A stretch of DNA of 64,000 bases from assembly GCF_001648175.1 (NCBI RefSeq), contig NZ_CP015243.1:1178001-1242000 (forward strand), read 5' to 3'. The notes beneath the pieces are model-generated. The model saw only the letters and a list, made by a program, of their open reading frames with translations, was not told where the DNA came from and ran no database searches. Positions 44,449 through 53,268 of the stretch are shown here, piece by piece. Source of the stretch: Halotalea alkalilenta (GTDB taxonomy: Bacteria; Pseudomonadota; Gammaproteobacteria; Pseudomonadales; Halomonadaceae). Position 1 is the first letter of the stretch, and the number at the start of each line of letters is the position of its first letter. The translations under genes and the position numbers were made by a program.

Positions 44449-46155
44449 TCAGTCAGGGATCTTCTCCTCCACCGCGGCGGTCGACGACGAGGGCGTGGAG
44501 CGCAGTTCGCGACGCAGGATCTTGCCGACGTTGGTGCGCGGCAAATCGTCGCGGAATTCGATCTGCTGCGGCACCTTGTAGCCCGAGAGGTGCTCGCGGC
44601 AGTGCTTGATCAGCATCTCCTTGGTGAGATCGGGATCGCGCCGGATCACGAACAGCTTGACCCGCTCGCCGGAAAGCTCGTCGGGGACGCCCACCGCCGC
44701 CGCCTCGCTGACCCCGGGATGGCGGGTCGCGACCTCTTCCACTTCGTTGGGGTAAACGTTGAAGCCCGAGACCAGGATCATGTCTTTCTTGCGGTCGACC
44801 AGGACGATGAATCCCTTGGCATCCATCCGCGCGATGTCGCCGGTGCGCAGGAAACCGTCGGAGAAGAACGCATTGGCCTGTTCCTCGGGATGCTTCCAGT
44901 AGCCTGAGATCACCTGGGGACCACGCACGCAGAGTTCGCCGACCTGGTCGATACCGAGATCCTCTCCCTGTTCGTTGCGGATCCGCACCTCGGTGGAGGG
45001 GATCGGCAGGCCGATCGAACCGCTGAACGGCAGCGGCGGCTCGACGATCGGATTGATCGTCACCGCGGGGGCGGTCTCGGTGAGCCCATAGGCCTGGGTG
45101 ATCGGCTTACCGGTGACCCGTTGCCAGCGTTCGGCGACGCTGCCCTGCACGGCCATTCCACCGCCGAGCACCACCTTCAAGTGGGAAAAGTCCAGGCGTG
45201 CGAAGTCGGGATGGTTGAGCAGCGCATTGAACAGGGTGTTGACCCCGGTCATGCAGCTGAACGGATAGCGTTTCAAGCTCTTGACGAAGGCCGGGATGTC
45301 GCGCGGGTTGGTGATCAGCAGATTGGTCGCGCCCAGGTGCAGGAATACCAGGCAGTTCGCGGTCAGGGCGAAGATGTGATATAGCGGCAGCGCGGTGACC
45401 ATCAGCTCTGCGCCCTCGCGCACGCCGCCCCGCACCCATGCGCTCGCCTGCAGTACGTTGGCGATCAGGTTGCCGTGGCTGAGCATCGCACCCTTGGCGA
45501 CGCCGGTGGTGCCGCCGGTGTACTGCAGGCAAGCGAGGTCGTCCTGGCCGAGCGCGACGGGGGCGAACGTATGGCGCCTACCTTCGGCGAGTACCGCGTC
45601 GAGCCGGCGATGGCCGGGCAACTGCCAGGCCGGCACCAGTTTCTTTACCCGGCGCACGGTGAAGTCCACCAACCGGCCCTTGACCGGCCCGAGCAGCTCG
45701 CCCAGCCGAGTGACGATCACTTCATCCAGGCGCGACAGCGAGCCGGCCTTGTCCAGCGTATGGGCGAAGTTCTCGGCGATCACGATCATCCTCGCTTCGG
45801 CATCGACCAGCTTGTGCTCGAGTTCGTCGGTGGTGTAGAGCGGGTTGCAGTTGACCACCACGCAGCCTGCGCGAAGCGCACCGAACAGCACCACCGGATA
45901 CTGCAAAAGGTTGGGCATCATCAGCGCGATCCGGTCGCCCTTGCCCATGCCATGCGCTTGCAGCCAGGCGGCGAAGTCGTTCGAGAGTGCCGAAAGGCGA
46001 CGATAATCGATGCCCGTGCCCATGCAGACGTAGGCCTGGCGGGAGGCGTAGCGCTCGCAGGCCTGATCGAACATATCGATCAGCGAGTCGAAACGCGTGA
46101 CATCGATCTCGGCCGGTACGCCGGGAGGGTAGCTTTCGAGCCAGGGTGTGTTCAT
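44449..46155 (-). CDS. fadD: Long-chain fatty-acid-CoA ligase
   Basis: Activates fatty acids to acyl-CoA with ATP. 568 residues (E. coli FadD 561). AMP-binding P-loop LQYTGGTTGVAKGAMLSHGNL, A5 motif QAYGLTETAP, A7/A8 FLRTGDIARMDAKGFIVLVDRKKDMI, and C-terminal Lys in NVGKILRRELR. Last gene of the apparent five-gene beta-oxidation operon, 19 nt after the multifunctional enzyme gene. Chain-length preference is not readable. Confidence 0.93.
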   Translation of the reverse strand: MNTPWLESYPPGVPAEIDVTRFDSLIDMFDQACERYASRQAYVCMGTGIDYRRLSALSNDFAAWLQAHGMGKGDRIALMMPNLLQYPVVLFGALRAGCVVVNCNPLYTTDELEHKLVDAEARMIVIAENFAHTLDKAGSLSRLDEVIVTRLGELLGPVKGRLVDFTVRRVKKLVPAWQLPGHRRLDAVLAEGRRHTFAPVALGQDDLACLQYTGGTTGVAKGAMLSHGNLIANVLQASAWVRGGVREGAELMVTALPLYHIFALTANCLVFLHLGATNLLITNPRDIPAFVKSLKRYPFSCMTGVNTLFNALLNHPDFARLDFSHLKVVLGGGMAVQGSVAERWQRVTGKPITQAYGLTETAPAVTINPIVEPPLPFSGSIGLPIPSTEVRIRNEQGEDLGIDQVGELCVRGPQVISGYWKHPEEQANAFFSDGFLRTGDIARMDAKGFIVLVDRKKDMILVSGFNVYPNEVEEVATRHPGVSEAAAVGVPDELSGERVKLFVIRRDPDLTKEMLIKHCREHLSGYKVPQQIEFRDDLPRTNVGKILRRELRSTPSSSTAAVEEKIPD

Positions 46156-46174
46156 CGTCGCGCTCCTCGCATGC

Positions 46175-48139
46175 CTATCGGCCGTGTCTCATCTTCGCCT
46201 CGGCGCCGGTGGCGCTCGGTGCCAACCGCTTGTCGCTCAACGGTCCGCCGCTGAATGGCGCATAGCCGGTACCGAAGATCACCCCGGCATCGGCCAGGTC
46301 CGCATCCTCGACCACACCGGCGGCGAGCTGGGCGCGGGTGCGTTCGACCAAGGGGTGAATGATGCGCAGCGCGAGCCCGTCGGGCGCGTCACCCGGCTTG
46401 GCCTTGGCGGGTTTGCCGTCCTGCCAGCTATAGAAGCCTCGCCCGCTCTTCTTGCCCAACTGCCCCTGCGCCAAGCGCTGTTCGAGACAGCGCGGCACGG
46501 CGGCGCCATCGGTGAGTCCGCGGCCTGCGTCGCGAACGATGTCGAGGCCGACGGTATCGGCCAGCTCCAAAGGGCCCATCGGCATGCCGAAGGCGACCAT
46601 CGCCGCGTCGATGGTCTCGGCGGCGAGCCCCTCGTCGTGGACTCGCATCGCCTCGAGCAGATAGGGCGCGAGTACCGCGTTGACCAGAAAGCCCGGCGTG
46701 CTCAACACCGGCAGCGGCAGCTTGTCGAGGGCGCCGACGAAGGCGCAGGCGCGCCTCGTCTCGTCACTGGCGCGGTCTCCCGTATGGATCACCTCGACCA
46801 AAGGCATCTTCGCCACTGGATTGAAGAAATGGATGCCCACCAGGCGTTCGGGCTCGCTCAGTCCTTCGCGCAGGGCGGCGAGATCGAGACTCGAGGTATT
46901 GGTGGCGAGCAGGGCGCCTGGTTTGATTCGGGGCTCGAGCGCGCGATAGAGATCACGCTTGGCCTCCAGCGTCTCGCCGATCGCTTCGATCACCAGGTCG
47001 GCGCGGGTGATGCCCGCGCCGTCGGGGTCGGGGATCAATCGGTCCATGGCATCGCGAATCGCGCGATGATCGCGTTTCAAACGTCGGCCATAGAGCTTGG
47101 CGGCGCGAGCGATCGCCGGTGCGATGCGTCCGATCTGCTGGTCCTGGAGGGTGACCCGGAAGCCCTTCAGCGCGCACCAGGCGGCGATGTCGCCGCCCAT
47201 CACCCCGGCACCGACCACGTGGACGTCGCGGATATCCCCGGCGTCGCCCTGGCGGGAGAAGCCCTTGAGCCGCTCCTGGAGATGGAAGACCCGGATCAGG
47301 TTGGCCGCCACCGCGGAGCCGAACAGGCGCCCGACCAGCGTTGGGTCGATCAGCGGATCGCCGTCGTGGCGCTCCCAGAGTTCGAGAATCGTGCGCGGCG
47401 CCGGATAGTGGCGGTCGGGGTCCTTGGCCTCGACGTCGCGCCGCGCCTTGGCTGCGACCAATCGCCTGAGCGGCGCGCTTTCGAGCAGGCGCAGGAGGTG
47501 GCCGGCTCGCGCGGGTGGACGCCCCGAGCGGATGAGCTGCGCGGCGGCGCGCTCGGCGATGCGCTGCGGCACCCGCGCATCGACCAGACCCAGCCGCTCG
47601 GCGCGGCGAGGATCCACCGTGCGCCCGCTCAACATCATGGCCAGGGCTTCGGGAGCGCCGATCAGCCGGGGCAGGCGCTTGACCCCACCCCAGCCGGGGA
47701 ATATCCCGAGCATCACCTCGGGCAGGCCGAGCCGCGCACCGGGACGATCGACCGCCAGCCGGTAGCGGCAGGCGAGCGCCAGTTCGAGCCCGCCGCCGAG
47801 GCAGTGGCCGTCGATCAGCGCAAGCGTCGGATAGCGCAGCGCGCTGATACGCTCGAACAAACGCCAGCCGCGCTCGATGATCCGATGTGCCTGGTCGGCG
47901 CTCTCGAGTGCCTCGAACTCCCCGATGTCGGCGCCGACGATGAACCCGGTGGGTTTTCCCGAGCGGATCACCAGTCCCTTGGGCTTCGATGCATCCAGCG
48001 CATCGAGGGTCGCGTCGAGCTGGGCGAGCACGCCCTGGGAGAGCGCATTGACCGAACGGTCGGGGCAGTCGAGGGTCAGCCAGACCAGGTCGTCGGCGTC
48101 GCGCTCGAGCCGCCAGTCGCTGCGTTCGATCGCGTTCAT
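46175..48139 (-). CDS. fadJ: Fused enoyl-CoA hydratase / 3-hydroxyacyl-CoA dehydrogenase (FadJ/FadB type)
   Basis: Second and third steps of beta-oxidation in one chain. 654 residues, shorter than E. coli FadB (729) or FadJ (714). The crotonase domain is N-terminal: CLGGGLELALACRYRLA and LGLPEVMLGIFPGWGGVKRL, with both catalytic Glu. The dehydrogenase domain starts near residue 300 with VHVVGAGVMGGDIAAWCALKG and has IHFFNPVAKMPLVEVI. ATG at 48139 chosen because it overlaps the thiolase stop (ATGA) and gives MNAIERSDWRLER; longer frames upstream lie inside the thiolase gene. FadB/FadJ assignment is by type only. Confidence 0.9.
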   Translation of the reverse strand: MNAIERSDWRLERDADDLVWLTLDCPDRSVNALSQGVLAQLDATLDALDASKPKGLVIRSGKPTGFIVGADIGEFEALESADQAHRIIERGWRLFERISALRYPTLALIDGHCLGGGLELALACRYRLAVDRPGARLGLPEVMLGIFPGWGGVKRLPRLIGAPEALAMMLSGRTVDPRRAERLGLVDARVPQRIAERAAAQLIRSGRPPARAGHLLRLLESAPLRRLVAAKARRDVEAKDPDRHYPAPRTILELWERHDGDPLIDPTLVGRLFGSAVAANLIRVFHLQERLKGFSRQGDAGDIRDVHVVGAGVMGGDIAAWCALKGFRVTLQDQQIGRIAPAIARAAKLYGRRLKRDHRAIRDAMDRLIPDPDGAGITRADLVIEAIGETLEAKRDLYRALEPRIKPGALLATNTSSLDLAALREGLSEPERLVGIHFFNPVAKMPLVEVIHTGDRASDETRRACAFVGALDKLPLPVLSTPGFLVNAVLAPYLLEAMRVHDEGLAAETIDAAMVAFGMPMGPLELADTVGLDIVRDAGRGLTDGAAVPRCLEQRLAQGQLGKKSGRGFYSWQDGKPAKAKPGDAPDGLALRIIHPLVERTRAQLAAGVVEDADLADAGVIFGTGYAPFSGGPLSDKRLAPSATGAEAKMRHGR

Positions 48140-49440
48140 CGCGCAACCTCCGTGCGTTTGAGGTTTTCCACCAGCATCGCGCCGCCCTGGCCGCCGCCGA
48201 TGCAGATCGATGCCATGCCGCGTGAGAGGTCTCGTTCGGCGAGGGCATGGAGCAGGTGGAGCACGATTCGCGCTCCCGAGGCGCCGACCGGGTGGCCTAT
48301 CGCGATCGCGCCGCCGTCGACGTTGAGCCGGGCGTCGTCGAGGCGCCCCCATGCGGGCGTGCCGAAGGCCGACTCGCAGTAGTCCGGGTCCTCCCAGGCG
48401 GCCTGGCAGGCCAGCACCTGGGCGGCGAAGGCTTCGTTGATCTCCCACAGGTCGAGCTCATTGAGCCCGAGGCCGTGGCGCTCGAGGATGGGGATCGCCG
48501 CATGTACCGGACCGAGGCCCATCTGCTCGGGAGAGAGTCCGGCCCACTGGCTGTCGGTGATCCGCCCGATCGGCGCGAGCCCGAGGCTCTCAACCGCACG
48601 CTCCGAGGCCAGCAGCAGCAGCGCGGCACCGTCGGTGACCTGCGAGCTGTTGCCGGCGGTGACGTTGCCCCATGGTTTGTCGAACACCGGGCGCAGCTTG
48701 GCCAGGCGCTCTTCGCTTGAGTCGTCGCGCACGCCGTCGTCCTCGGCGTGGAACCGACCATCGCCGCTGACCAGCGCCACCGTCTCGGCGTCGAAGGCAG
48801 CGCGGGTGCGAGCCTCGAGGACGCGACGGTGGCTGCGCGCGGCGTAGCGGTCCATCGCGGTACGATCGATCCCGAAGCGGTGGGCGAGGTTCTCGGCGGT
48901 CTGGCCCATCGAGAGCCCCACCACCGGATCGGTGAGCCCCTTGAGCAGGCCGATCACCGGGGCCAGCTGCGCCGGGCGAAAGCGCCTGAGCGCCGCGAGT
49001 CGCTGGCCCATGCTCTTGGCCGCATACCATTGCGAGAGCCACTTGACCATCGCATCCGAGAACAGAACGGGTGCCCGCGACAGCGCGTCCACTCCGCCGG
49101 CCAGCACCACCTCGGCGCGACCGCGCTGGAGATTGGCGATCGCGCTGTCCAGCGCCTGCATCCCCGAGGCGCAGTTGCGCATCACCGTCCAGGCGGGAAT
49201 GCGCTCCTCGAGGCCAAGACGCAGGGCGATCACCCTGGCGATGTTGATCTCGTCGGCAGAGGGCGAGGCGCAGCCGATGATTACCTCATCGATCCGGTGC
49301 TCGAGCGCGGGGTGGCGGGCGAGCAGCGTTCTGCCTGCCTGGACGGCGAGATCCGCGGCGGAGAACGGACCCGGCGCATTGCGGGCGCGCAGGAACGGCG
49401 TCCTGGCTCCATCGACTACGTAGATCGGTTCGAATTCCAT
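48136..49440 (-). CDS. fadI: 3-ketoacyl-CoA thiolase (FadI type)
   Basis: Last step of beta-oxidation: thiolytic cleavage of 3-ketoacyl-CoA. 434 residues, close to E. coli FadI (436). Nucleophile Cys in MRNCASGMQALDSA, then ENLAHRFGI, NEAFAAQVL, His in GGAIAIGHPVGASGARI and second Cys in CIGGGQGGAML. Length and the insert after the loop (FSDAMVKWLSQWYAAKSMGQR) fit FadI rather than the shorter FadA. Overlaps the downstream gene by 4 nt; 18 nt after the acyl-CoA dehydrogenase. Confidence 0.92.
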   Translation of the reverse strand: MEFEPIYVVDGARTPFLRARNAPGPFSAADLAVQAGRTLLARHPALEHRIDEVIIGCASPSADEINIARVIALRLGLEERIPAWTVMRNCASGMQALDSAIANLQRGRAEVVLAGGVDALSRAPVLFSDAMVKWLSQWYAAKSMGQRLAALRRFRPAQLAPVIGLLKGLTDPVVGLSMGQTAENLAHRFGIDRTAMDRYAARSHRRVLEARTRAAFDAETVALVSGDGRFHAEDDGVRDDSSEERLAKLRPVFDKPWGNVTAGNSSQVTDGAALLLLASERAVESLGLAPIGRITDSQWAGLSPEQMGLGPVHAAIPILERHGLGLNELDLWEINEAFAAQVLACQAAWEDPDYCESAFGTPAWGRLDDARLNVDGGAIAIGHPVGASGARIVLHLLHALAERDLSRGMASICIGGGQGGAMLVENLKRTEVAR

Positions 49441-49458
49441 CGTCTCTCCTCAGGCGTT

Positions 49459-51837
49459 TCAGGCGTCGTCGGCAAGGGCGGTGGCAGTGCTCGCAGGCGC
49501 TGGTGCGGCGTGGCGTTCAGGGGCGAGATCGAAGGCGAAGTCATCGACTCGGATCACCCGGTCGCGCAGTTCATCCAGGCGCAAGAGTTGCGCATGCTCG
49601 CTGGCGTCGAGATGGCCGAGCTCGAAAGCCAGTCCGGGCAGGTCGCGGACGTTGGCGCGCGGATGCCCGGCGAGTACGCCCCGGCGTTCGAGCTCACGCA
49701 GCTTCGCCTCCACCGGCTCGGCGGCGAGCGCTGCCGCCAATGCCTCTTCGAGCGCGCCGACGGCTTGGTGTTCATCGTTGGGCAGGTGACAGCAGGCGGT
49801 GAGCCGGTCACGGCCGCTCCCCGGGGCGAGCAGCAGGGCGGCCGCGCGATGCGAGAGCGCGTCCGACGGTGGGCGGCGGCGGCGGCCGAGGGGCAGCACC
49901 AGCGGGCGCAGCAGGGCGGCGAGTGTGCGGTTGGGAAAGTTGGCGAGTGCTTCATCGAGCGCACGCTCGAGCTTGTAGAGCGCATCCTGCAGCGCCCAGT
50001 GGGCCAGCGGCGCGTCTTCGGCGTTGCGTCCTTGGTCTTCGAACCGCTTGAGAACGCAAGAGGCGAGGTAGAGCTGCGAAAGCGCGTCGCCCAGCCTCGA
50101 GGAAAGCCTTTCGCGTCGCTTGAGCGCGGCACCGAGGCTGATCATCGAGGCATCGGCGAGCAGCGAGAAGGCGCTGGAGAAGCGTGACAGCTGGCGATAG
50201 TAGGGCAGCATTTCCCTTGCGACGTCGGCGCGCACCCTGACCAGCCGGGCGCCGCTCAGGCCGCGGCCGAGGCTGCGCGCGAGGTTGGCGAGGATCAGCT
50301 TGAGATGGCGCTCGAAGGCCACTTCGAAAGCGGCGTAGCCGCGGTCGCGGTCTTCGTCCTCGGCGGCCTTCATCTCGTCGAGGATATGGGGATGGCAGCG
50401 GATCGCCCCTTGGCCGAAGATGATCAGGCTGCGGGTGAGGATATTGGCACCCTCGACGGTGATCCCGATCGGCAGCTGCTGGTAGGCGCGGCCGAGGAAG
50501 TTCGAAGGCCCGAGGCAGATCCCCTTGCCGCCGATCACGTCCATGCCGTCGTTGACCACTTGGCGGGTCAGCTCGGTGACGTGGTATTTGACGATCGCCG
50601 AGACCACCGCGGGGCGTTCGCCGAGGTCGATCGCGCCCGCGGTCATGCTGCGTGCGGCGTCGGCGGTGTAGGTGTGCCCAGCGATGCGAGCCAACGCCTC
50701 CTCGACCCCTTCGAAGCGGCCGATAGGAGTGCGGAACTGGCTGCGTACCCGGGCATACGCCCCCACTGTACGGGCGGTGAACTGCGCCATCGCCGCATTG
50801 GCGGAGGGCAGCGAGATCGCCCGCCCGGCGGCGAGGCACTCCATCAACATTCGCCAGCCCTGGCCCGCCATCGGCGCCCCACCGATGATGAAATCGAGTG
50901 GCATGAACACTTCGGTGCCCCGGGTCGGGCCGTTCATGAACATGGCGTCGAGCGGTCGATGGCGGCGCCCCAGCTCGACCCCAGGATGATCCCGCGGCAC
51001 CAGCGCACAGGTGATGCCGAGGTTCTCCTGCTCGCCGAGCAGGCGTTGCGGGTCGTGCAGCTGGAAGGCAAGCCCCAGCAGCGTGCACACCGGCGCCAGG
51101 GTGATGTAGCGCTTGTCCCAGCTGACTTTCATCCCGAGCACCCGTTCGCCCTGCCACTCTCCCCAGCAGACCACCCCATGGTCGGGAATCGAGGCCGCGT
51201 CCGACCCGGCCCACGGGCTGGTCAGGGCGAAGGCGGGAATCTCGTCGCCACGCGCCAGGCGCGGCAGGTAGTAGTCCTTCTGGGCTTCGGTGCCGTAATG
51301 CAGCAGCAGCTCCGCCGGGCCGAGCGAGTTGGGCACCATCACGCTGACCGCGAGCGCTGAGCTGCGTGTCGACAGGCGGCTGACGACTTCGGAGTGGGCA
51401 TAGGCGGAAAACTCCAGTCCGCCGTAGCGCCTGGGCACGATCATGCCGAGGAAGCCCTCGCGCTTGATGTACTCCCACGCCTGCGGTGGCAGGTCATGGC
51501 GCTCGGCGGTGACGTCCCAGTCGTCGACCAGCGCGCAGAGCGCGGGGACCTTGCCCTCGATGAAGTGCCGCTCCGGCCCGCTGAGCATCGGCAGAGGCAC
51601 GTCGTGCAGCCGCTTCCAGTCGGGGTCGCCAGCGAACAGCTCACCTTCCCACCACACCGTGCCAGCCTCGAGTGCCGCCCGCTCGGTAGCCGAAATCGAC
51701 GGCATCCTGGTGCGAAAGGCGTCGAAGGCGGGGCGTACCACCAGGCGGCGCCGCAGCGGCGCGACGCCGAGCACCAGCGCGGGCAGCGCGATCGCGATCA
51801 GTAGTAGCGAAGCCAGCACGATCATCCAGGTGGACAT
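49459..51837 (-). CDS. fadE: Acyl-CoA dehydrogenase (FadE type)
   Basis: First oxidation of beta-oxidation, FAD dependent. 792 residues (E. coli FadE 814), far longer than ordinary acyl-CoA dehydrogenases because of the DUF1974 C-terminal half. The N-terminal membrane helix is VLASLLLIAIALPALVLGV. The core has REGFLGMIVPRRYGGLEFSAY, FALTSPWAGSD and GGKGICLGPSNFLGRAYQ, IGITVEGANILTRSLIIFGQG. Second gene of the operon, 11 nt after the TetR regulator. The C-terminus is rich in Ala and Leu. Confidence 0.93.
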   Translation of the reverse strand: MSTWMIVLASLLLIAIALPALVLGVAPLRRRLVVRPAFDAFRTRMPSISATERAALEAGTVWWEGELFAGDPDWKRLHDVPLPMLSGPERHFIEGKVPALCALVDDWDVTAERHDLPPQAWEYIKREGFLGMIVPRRYGGLEFSAYAHSEVVSRLSTRSSALAVSVMVPNSLGPAELLLHYGTEAQKDYYLPRLARGDEIPAFALTSPWAGSDAASIPDHGVVCWGEWQGERVLGMKVSWDKRYITLAPVCTLLGLAFQLHDPQRLLGEQENLGITCALVPRDHPGVELGRRHRPLDAMFMNGPTRGTEVFMPLDFIIGGAPMAGQGWRMLMECLAAGRAISLPSANAAMAQFTARTVGAYARVRSQFRTPIGRFEGVEEALARIAGHTYTADAARSMTAGAIDLGERPAVVSAIVKYHVTELTRQVVNDGMDVIGGKGICLGPSNFLGRAYQQLPIGITVEGANILTRSLIIFGQGAIRCHPHILDEMKAAEDEDRDRGYAAFEVAFERHLKLILANLARSLGRGLSGARLVRVRADVAREMLPYYRQLSRFSSAFSLLADASMISLGAALKRRERLSSRLGDALSQLYLASCVLKRFEDQGRNAEDAPLAHWALQDALYKLERALDEALANFPNRTLAALLRPLVLPLGRRRRPPSDALSHRAAALLLAPGSGRDRLTACCHLPNDEHQAVGALEEALAAALAAEPVEAKLRELERRGVLAGHPRANVRDLPGLAFELGHLDASEHAQLLRLDELRDRVIRVDDFAFDLAPERHAAPAPASTATALADDA

Positions 51838-51848
51838 CGGTGTTCTCC

Positions 51849-52517
51849 TCAGGTGGACTGGTCCTGCTGGTCGGAGTCGGGCAGCGGTACACGCAGGCCC
51901 CCGAGCAAAAAGCTCATCAGCCGTGGCAGCAGCAGATCGAGCGCCCGCTGCTGGGTCTCCTCGACGCCGAACAGCGGGCCGAGATGACGCGTGCCGAGCA
52001 GCGCATAGGAGGTGGCGCCGAGCATGAACTGGAAGCGCCAGGTCACTTCCGCCCGCGGAACCTGGGGCATCGCCCGGTAGAAGGCCTCGCGATAGCGTTC
52101 GAGCACGTGGGCGAACTGGTCGGCGACGATCGCGCGGGTGAATTCGGAGGGGTCGGTCACGATGCGTTCGATCAGCACGGTGAAGGCGCGGGCATGGGGC
52201 GCCCGACTGCCGGCGAAGCGCACCAAGGTGCCGAAGTAGGCATCGACGATCTGCGACGGGCGCGGCGGCTCGTCGGCCGCCTCCAGCGCGTCGAGCAGGC
52301 GTAGGCGCTCCTGGTTGAGCATCCCCATGCGCCGCTCGAGCACTGCGCGGATCAATGCATCCTTGGAACCGAAGTGGTAGTTCACCGCGGCGATGTTGAC
52401 GCCCGCCCTGGCGGTGATGGTACGCAGGGAGGCGTTGGTGTTGCCGTCGGCGGCGAAGATCGCCTCGGCGGCGTCGAGGATCAGCTCGGAGGTCTGGAGT
52501 GTCGCGCGTTCGCTCAT
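51849..52517 (-). CDS. TetR-family regulator, PsrA-like, of fatty acid degradation
   Basis: 222 residues. The HTH is near residues 25-50 (NASLRTITARAGVNIAAVNYHFGSKDALIRAVLE), very like Pseudomonas PsrA. The C-terminal ligand domain has WRFQFMLGATSYALLG, matching the PsrA pattern WRVHFMLGAA. It probably represses the operon it heads and is released by long-chain fatty acid or acyl-CoA, as PsrA is; this is inference. A perfect 9-bp inverted repeat ends 10 bp before its ATG. First gene of the five-gene unit. Confidence 0.82.
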   Translation of the reverse strand: MSERATLQTSELILDAAEAIFAADGNTNASLRTITARAGVNIAAVNYHFGSKDALIRAVLERRMGMLNQERLRLLDALEAADEPPRPSQIVDAYFGTLVRFAGSRAPHARAFTVLIERIVTDPSEFTRAIVADQFAHVLERYREAFYRAMPQVPRAEVTWRFQFMLGATSYALLGTRHLGPLFGVEETQQRALDLLLPRLMSFLLGGLRVPLPDSDQQDQST

Positions 52518-52526
52518 GCGTGGGCC

Positions 52527-52550
52527 CGATTCAAATGAACGTTTGAATCG
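52527..52550. promoter_or_regulatory. Perfect inverted repeat, likely operator of the fad operon
   Basis: CGATTCAAA (52527-52535), TGAACG, TTTGAATCG (52542-52550). Nine-bp arms with no mismatch, immediately upstream of the TetR-type regulator gene. The CAAA...TTTG core resembles palindromic sites of PsrA-type fatty-acid regulators. Likely autoregulation and control of the whole operon. Confidence 0.7.
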
Positions 52551-52622
52551 AGTCTACCTGCTCCAGCCCGGGAGGGAATGGGCCTAAGGCCAAAGGATGA
52601 GGTCGGGGCGTGTCAACGTGCC

Positions 52623-53114
52623 CTAGAGCTGCTTGATCTGGATGCCGGGCGGTACGCGCGAGGCGCCAGCGTCCTCGAGCTCCTTGAGGTAGTGGCGCCA
52701 CCAGGTTTCCTGGTGCAGCGCCAGCTCGAACAGAAAGGCCCAGGTATAGAGCCCGCTGTCATGGCCGTCGTCGAAGCTGAGCTTGAGCGCATAGTTGCCG
52801 ACCGATTCGATGTCGAGCAGCGAGACGTCGCGTTTGCCCGTCTGCAGCACTGCCTGGTCGGGACTGTGGCCGCGCACTTCGGCGGAGGGTGAGAACACCC
52901 TGAGCAGCTCGACAGGTAGCCGGTAGTGCAACTGCTCCTGGCGGCGCTCGCCGACGCCCTGGCTTTCGAGTCGCGCGGCCTCGGTATCGCGCAGTTCGCC
53001 TGCGTCATAGACCAGCTCGACCAGCCGCGGCCCGCGATGATAGTGCACATGGACGGGAACGGGCGCGGGTGGCCGGGCGAGTTGATCGAAGCGCTCGCGT
53101 GGATCGAGGTTCAT
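52623..53114 (-). CDS. DUF971 (gamma-butyrobetaine hydroxylase-like N-terminal) protein
   Basis: 163 residues from ATG 53114 (MNLDPRERFDQLARPPAP). The domain is unmistakable: LRVFSPSAEVRGHSPDQ, GKRDVSLLDIESVGNYALKLSFDDGHDSGLYTW. It probably binds zinc or iron-sulfur but has no proven role. Genes of this family often follow hslVU in gammaproteobacteria; here it lies 154 bp past hslU on the same strand. The frame is open upstream to 53201, without support. Confidence 0.88.
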   Translation of the reverse strand: MNLDPRERFDQLARPPAPVPVHVHYHRGPRLVELVYDAGELRDTEAARLESQGVGERRQEQLHYRLPVELLRVFSPSAEVRGHSPDQAVLQTGKRDVSLLDIESVGNYALKLSFDDGHDSGLYTWAFLFELALHQETWWRHYLKELEDAGASRVPPGIQIKQL

Positions 53115-53231
53115 GATGATGCTCCTGCACGGTGCGAGGTTGGCCCGGTCGGCTAAAGGCGCGTGCCGAGCATTAGACACGCGTCGCGTCAGGCACGGCA
53201 AATGCGCTCAGGCCTCAGGCTGAACGACCGC

Positions 53232-53255
53232 GCCCCGCGCAGGGAGGCGCGGGGC
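53232..53255 (-). terminator. GC-rich hairpin after hslU
   Basis: GCCCCGCGC (53232-53240), loop, GCGCGGGGC (53247-53255): perfect 9-bp stem 13 nt past the hslU stop. No T-run on the minus strand, so efficiency is doubtful. Confidence 0.45.
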
Positions 53256-53268
53256 CGGTTGGCACGTC

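Noticed and set aside
46148..48382. A 744-codon plus-strand frame across the fadJ-type gene
   Set aside because: Antisense shadow; the product lacks any family pattern while the minus strand gives complete hydratase and dehydrogenase domains.
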